Part shown: positions 4,743-5,573 of the stretch, one piece after another
Layout: every line of letters starts with the position of its first letter
Position numbering within the stretch: position 1 is the stretch's first letter
Origin: Methanospirillum sp.
Lineage (GTDB): Archaea > Halobacteriota > Methanomicrobia > Methanomicrobiales > Methanospirillaceae
Reading direction: 5' to 3'
Length of the DNA stretch: 5,573 nucleotides
NCBI GenBank assembly: GCA_028695895.1
Contig: JAQVIE010000103.1
Span: forward strand, 1-5,573
Translations under genes and position numbers: made by a program
The notes under the pieces: generated by a model
What the model saw: only the letters and a program-made list of their open reading frames with translations
What the model was told of the DNA's origin: nothing
Database searches by the model: none

Positions 4743-5573
4743 GTGAAGACACAGGATGCACTATACCCACCAGCAAAAGTTCTGCTATCAAGTCATATCT
4801 CAAAAGAACGGTTACAATGGCTTCAGATGGTATTGCCATCACAAAAAGTCCAATCTGATTCAGCCTCTCTTGTTTCTTTCTTTCTTTGTGGAGATGCCCT
4901 GTATAGCCTGACACATCCTGAAACAGTTCCCATATGGAAGGAATTGATAAAAGAATCCGGGGCCCGGATAGTTGCTGACTATGAAGATCTTGTTGATATG
5001 GGCCTTATCAAAGGAGTTGAAGGATCAGGGCTGGCACAGAAAGGAAACCTGAATACTCTGTTTATTAACAAAGAGAATGCTCACATCTCTTCAGCAGGAT
5101 TTCTGCATCTTTATAGCCCGTATATGCATCGTCATACCGAAAAATTCCTGACACTTCTTGATGATGCAGTCTCATTATCCATTCCGGTATCAGTTATTTT
5201 ATATCTTGACGCAGTCCACCTTTGTCATTCTAATCAGGTGACTACTGAATTTGAAAATATCGAACAGGGTCTGGATAAGGTTCAACAGAAATCACTTGAA
5301 AACGGGCTTCCTTTTATTATCACCGCATGTCAGAGATGCAGCCAGGCACGAGGATACATGCACCCCGGGACTGAAGAAGATAATGCTGCACCCTGTTTCC
5401 GAAATGGTGTCTGGATTTCTGGGTTATCACAGTTGATTCCTCTCTTTTCCTCAGCTGAAATCGTCCTCCATGCAGACTGCATAAACATTGCCGGCAATGG
5501 AAATGAAGTTTATATCCTGGTAGTTACCGGTACACCGTATGGAACTGAACATGCTTTTGGTGCGATATCCTTC
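4743..5573 (+). CDS. DsrH-DsrE-DsrF-like fusion protein (TusBCD-type sulfur relay), 3' end beyond window
   Basis: The frame is open from GTG at 4743 to the last base (277 codons, no stop). Three segments can be recognised. Residues ~11-100 resemble DsrH/TusB: SFFLCGDALYSL (aa 45-56), then VADYEDLVDMGL (aa 77-88), like the 'ED..ARG' stretch of that family. Residues ~112-245 resemble DsrE/TusD: a helix and strand IPVSVILYLDAVHLC, then ACQRCSQARGYM (aa 195-206) and NGVWISGLSQLIPLF (aa 221-235). Cys196 aligns with the active cysteine of TusD, eight residues before the Gly of RG, and Cys199 is additional. From ~250 a third segment begins, EVYILVVTGTPYGTEHAFGA, like the opening of DsrF/TusC, and is cut by the window. 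DsrEFH and TusBCD are normally three small separate subunits relaying sulfur with TusA and DsrC. The gene follows the TusA-like gene by 14 bases. Domain assignments rest on motif recall only. Confidence 0.75.
   Translation, partial: MKTQDALYPPAKVLLSSHISKERLQWLQMVLPSQKVQSDSASLVSFFLCGDALYSLTHPETVPIWKELIKESGARIVADYEDLVDMGLIKGVEGSGLAQKGNLNTLFINKENAHISSAGFLHLYSPYMHRHTEKFLTLLDDAVSLSIPVSVILYLDAVHLCHSNQVTTEFENIEQGLDKVQQKSLENGLPFIITACQRCSQARGYMHPGTEEDNAAPCFRNGVWISGLSQLIPLFSSAEIVLHADCINIAGNGNEVYILVVTGTPYGTEHAFGAISF

Noticed and set aside
2945..5573. The YedE/TusA operon as a selenium (YedE-YedF-SelD) cluster
   Set aside because: No selD, selenocysteine-related gene or in-frame UGA use is visible, and the relay proteins are of sulfur-transfer type. 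Selenium remains possible but has no direct support here.

Overview
The window looks like chromosomal DNA of a methanogenic archaeon, most likely from the Methanomicrobiales (a Methanospirillum-like organism would fit, but I cannot prove the genus). The left end carries formylmethanofuran dehydrogenase genes, which are specific to methanogenesis and C1 metabolism. Ribosome binding sites are of the GGTGATC/GGAGATC type, matching the archaeal 16S 3' end. Promoter-like elements are archaeal TATA boxes, and intergenic DNA is very AT-rich.

Layout. (1) Positions 1-636, minus strand: fwdD followed by the start of fwdB, overlapping by one base and cut by the window edge. (2) Positions 637-1164: a gene-free AT-rich stretch upstream of fwdD, with two possible TATA elements. 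One of them sits inside an 8-bp perfect inverted repeat. (3) About 1165-2795: an insertion sequence with one 513-aa IS1634/IS4-type transposase on the minus strand, short imperfect terminal inverted repeats, and possibly long, eroded flanking direct repeats. Its catalytic motifs deviate from the family pattern. (4) Positions 2796-2944: the control region of the next operon, with a tandem 12-bp repeat, a 9-bp dyad and a TATA box. (5) Positions 2945-5573, plus strand: a tight five-gene operon, running off the window. It encodes an OsmC-family protein, two half-length YeeE/YedE membrane proteins, a TusA/SirA-like carrier with CPFC in place of CPxP, and a protein with DsrH-like, DsrE-like and DsrF-like segments in one chain.

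The operon is the most interesting part. Each component belongs to a family handling reactive sulfur (or selenium): membrane uptake (YeeE/YedE), persulfide carrying (TusA), sulfur relay (DsrEFH/TusBCD) and thiol-dependent redox chemistry (OsmC). The inferred job is import of a sulfur oxyanion or sulfane-sulfur species and its transfer through a dedicated relay to an unknown acceptor. Three features set it apart from the textbook versions: the transporter is split into two pseudo-symmetric halves, the carrier has an extra active-site cysteine, and the relay is fused into one polypeptide. The substrate and final acceptor cannot be read from the sequence.
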